Source of the DNA: an uncultured Prevotella sp.
Lineage (GTDB): Bacteria > Bacteroidota > Bacteroidia > Bacteroidales > Bacteroidaceae
Length of the DNA stretch: 64,000 nucleotides
Direction of reading: 5' to 3'
Assembly: GCA_946614435.1 (NCBI GenBank)
Contig: CAMOGW010000007.1
Location: 1-64,000, forward strand
Both the position numbers and the translations under genes were made by a program. Under the pieces are notes generated by a model. It saw nothing but the letters and a program-made list of their open reading frames with translations, searched no databases and was not told the DNA's origin. Positions 62,767 to 64,000 of the stretch are shown piece by piece (the first letter of the stretch is position 1; every line of letters starts with the position of its first letter).

Positions 62767-63476
62767 AGTTCATTCAAGTTGATTCGTCCTTCATATATTG
62801 CTTTGCCAAAGACCACTCCTGGTATGCCGGCCTCGTTGAGTGCCTCGATGTCGCTGATAGCGCTTACGCCACCGCTGGCAATGAGGTGAAGCTTAGGATA
62901 GGAGTTCATCACGGTCTTATATAGGTCGATGGCAGGTCCTGCAAGCGTGCCGTCTTTTGAAATCTCCGTGCAGAGCACGTTCGTCACGCCCATTGCCACA
63001 TATTTCTCAAGAAAGTCTGCCAGTGCCACGTCCGAGCTTTCTTTCCATCCGTTGATGCTGATCCTGCCGTGTCGGACGTCGGCTCCGAGGATCATGCGGT
63101 CGGCACCGTACTTCTTGAGCCATTGCTCAAACAGCAATGGATCGGTCACCGCTACAGAGCCCACCGTGACCATAGCAGCGCCAGCTTCGAAAGCTTGACA
63201 GATGTCGTCGTCGGTCTTGATGCCGCCTCCGAAATCGACAGTTAGATGTGTTTGAGAGGTAATATCTCTCAGCACGTTGCTGTTGACGATGTGTTTCGAT
63301 TTTGCTCCGTCGAGATCCACCACATGCAGGCGTTTGAATCCCATGTCCTCAAACTCCTTGGCCACGTCGGCTGGCGAGTCTCGATAGACCGTCTTCTGGC
63401 TATAGTCGCCTTTAGTGAGTCTCACGCATTTACCTTCGATGATGTCGATGGCAGGTATCAGTTCAATCTGTTTCAT
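62745..63476 (-). CDS. hisA: ProFAR isomerase
   Basis: Step 4 of histidine synthesis; TIM barrel. N-terminal [21 protein letters not shown] with the catalytic Asp, [12 protein letters not shown], and [15 protein letters not shown] with a phosphate motif. 243 residues. Its ATG overlaps the hisH stop by four bases and its 3' end overlaps hisF by 22, so hisH-A-F are tightly coupled. Confidence 0.97.
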   Translation of the reverse strand: MKQIELIPAIDIIEGKCVRLTKGDYSQKTVYRDSPADVAKEFEDMGFKRLHVVDLDGAKSKHIVNSNVLRDITSQTHLTVDFGGGIKTDDDICQAFEAGAAMVTVGSVAVTDPLLFEQWLKKYGADRMILGADVRHGRISINGWKESSDVALADFLEKYVAMGVTNVLCTEISKDGTLAGPAIDLYKTVMNSYPKLHLIASGGVSAISDIEALNEAGIPGVVFGKAIYEGRINLNELWHWHAE

Positions 63477-64000
63477 AGGTCAAGAAAGTTCTTTAGAATC
63501 TGTTCGCCGGCATCACCGCTTTTCTCCGGGTGAAACTGTGTGGCATAGAAATTGTCCTTGTGCAGCGCAGCGCTATAGGGAATGATATAGTCGGCTGTGG
63601 CGATGGTCTCGGGACACAGTGGAACATAGAAACTGTGTACGAAATATACATATTGCTGTTCCAGTCCTTTCATGAGTGGTGAGCTCGTGTCGTACAGGCG
63701 GTTCCATCCCATGCATGGCACTTTCTCTTCGTGGCGGTTGGGGCGGAAGCGCTTCACCTCGGCATCGAACACTCCGATGCAGTCTGTATCGCCCTCCTCA
63801 GAGTGTCGGCAGAGCAGTTGCTGTCCTACGCAGATGCCAAGCACGGGTTGCTGTAGCGAGCGGATTAGCTCGTCGAGCTTTCTGGCTTTCAGATATTCCA
63901 TAGCTCCTCGTGCCTCGCCTTGTCCTGGAAAAATGACACGGTCGGCCTTGTGGAGTTCCTCGGCATCGTCGGTCAGGAGCGGCTCGACACCCAATCGCTT
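63473..64000 (-). CDS. hisH: Imidazole glycerol phosphate synthase, glutaminase subunit, 5' end outside window
   Basis: Class I glutamine amidotransferase partner of HisF. Catalytic Cys in LGICVGQQLL, catalytic His and Glu in QFHPEKSG. The usual Leu/Met pair of GICLGMQ is Val/Gln here. The frame is open to the window edge (KRLGVEPLL precedes the apparent start, which is really a Leu codon), so the gene begins to the right of 64000. About 176 of roughly 200 residues are visible. Confidence 0.95.
   Translation of the reverse strand, partial: KRLGVEPLLTDDAEELHKADRVIFPGQGEARGAMEYLKARKLDELIRSLQQPVLGICVGQQLLCRHSEEGDTDCIGVFDAEVKRFRPNRHEEKVPCMGWNRLYDTSSPLMKGLEQQYVYFVHSFYVPLCPETIATADYIIPYSAALHKDNFYATQFHPEKSGDAGEQILKNFLDL

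Overview
The window reads as chromosomal core sequence from a Bacteroidales bacterium, most likely Prevotella sensu lato. The order-level call rests on several signs. At least sixteen genes have the Bacteroidetes -7 promoter element TAnnTTTG upstream, some with a TTTG/TTG -33 box 19-20 nt before it. FeoA and FeoB are fused, Rho carries a long acidic insert, and there is a complete Na+-NQR operon. The fructose bisphosphatase is class III, a LptE/SecG operon is led by a sigma-54 activator, and bamD, the omega/Rpb6 subunit and a DUF4293 protein are adjacent. The genus is inference. I found no tRNA, rRNA, CRISPR array, insertion sequence, prophage or integrase; nothing looks recently acquired.

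Layout. 1-2317 (+): yebC (cut by the window edge), a TSCPD protein, alanine dehydrogenase. 2346-2744 (-): small lipoprotein. 2845-5310 (+): lepA and a Crp/Fnr regulator. 5586-6748 (-): ribH and a membrane-anchored TPR protein. 6935-8389 (+): recF and a DciA-like protein. 8492-19479 (-): galactose genes galM-gluP-galK, folC, grpE-dnaJ, an unusual ABC-F ATPase, uvrB. 19655-34871 (+): bamD, omega, DUF4293, engB, uup, recR, a membrane protein, a GT2 glycosyltransferase, a GNAT acetyltransferase, a PcrA/UvrD helicase, feoAB, a receiver-kinase protein and rho. 35025-39428 (-): a TamB-like giant. 39600-48237 (+): nqrABCDEF, a LolA-like protein, rarA and a TRIC-family channel. 48727-64000 (-): the sigma-54 activator/lptE/TPR/secG operon, a flippase-like membrane protein, pdxA, rlmN, class III fbp, a GT-B half protein, lysA, lysC, ftsE and hisIE-hisF-hisA-hisH (hisH cut by the edge).

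Most genes are housekeeping: translation quality control, DNA repair and replication, protein folding, envelope assembly, respiration, and lysine/histidine/vitamin B6/riboflavin synthesis. The unusual content is mostly noncoding. (1) A 72-bp near-perfect palindrome lies downstream of uvrB. (2) Eight units of an exactly 22-bp tandem repeat, then a 38-bp perfect inverted repeat, lie between the TRIC gene and secG. (3) Short tandem duplications sit at or directly after the stop codons of several genes (TSCPD gene, ribH, bamD, tamB, TRIC gene). (4) Promoter and terminator signals overlap upstream of galM and grpE. Among proteins, the ABC-F ATPase at 15467-17083 stands out: the motifs of exactly one of its two composite ATP sites are degenerate while the other site is intact.
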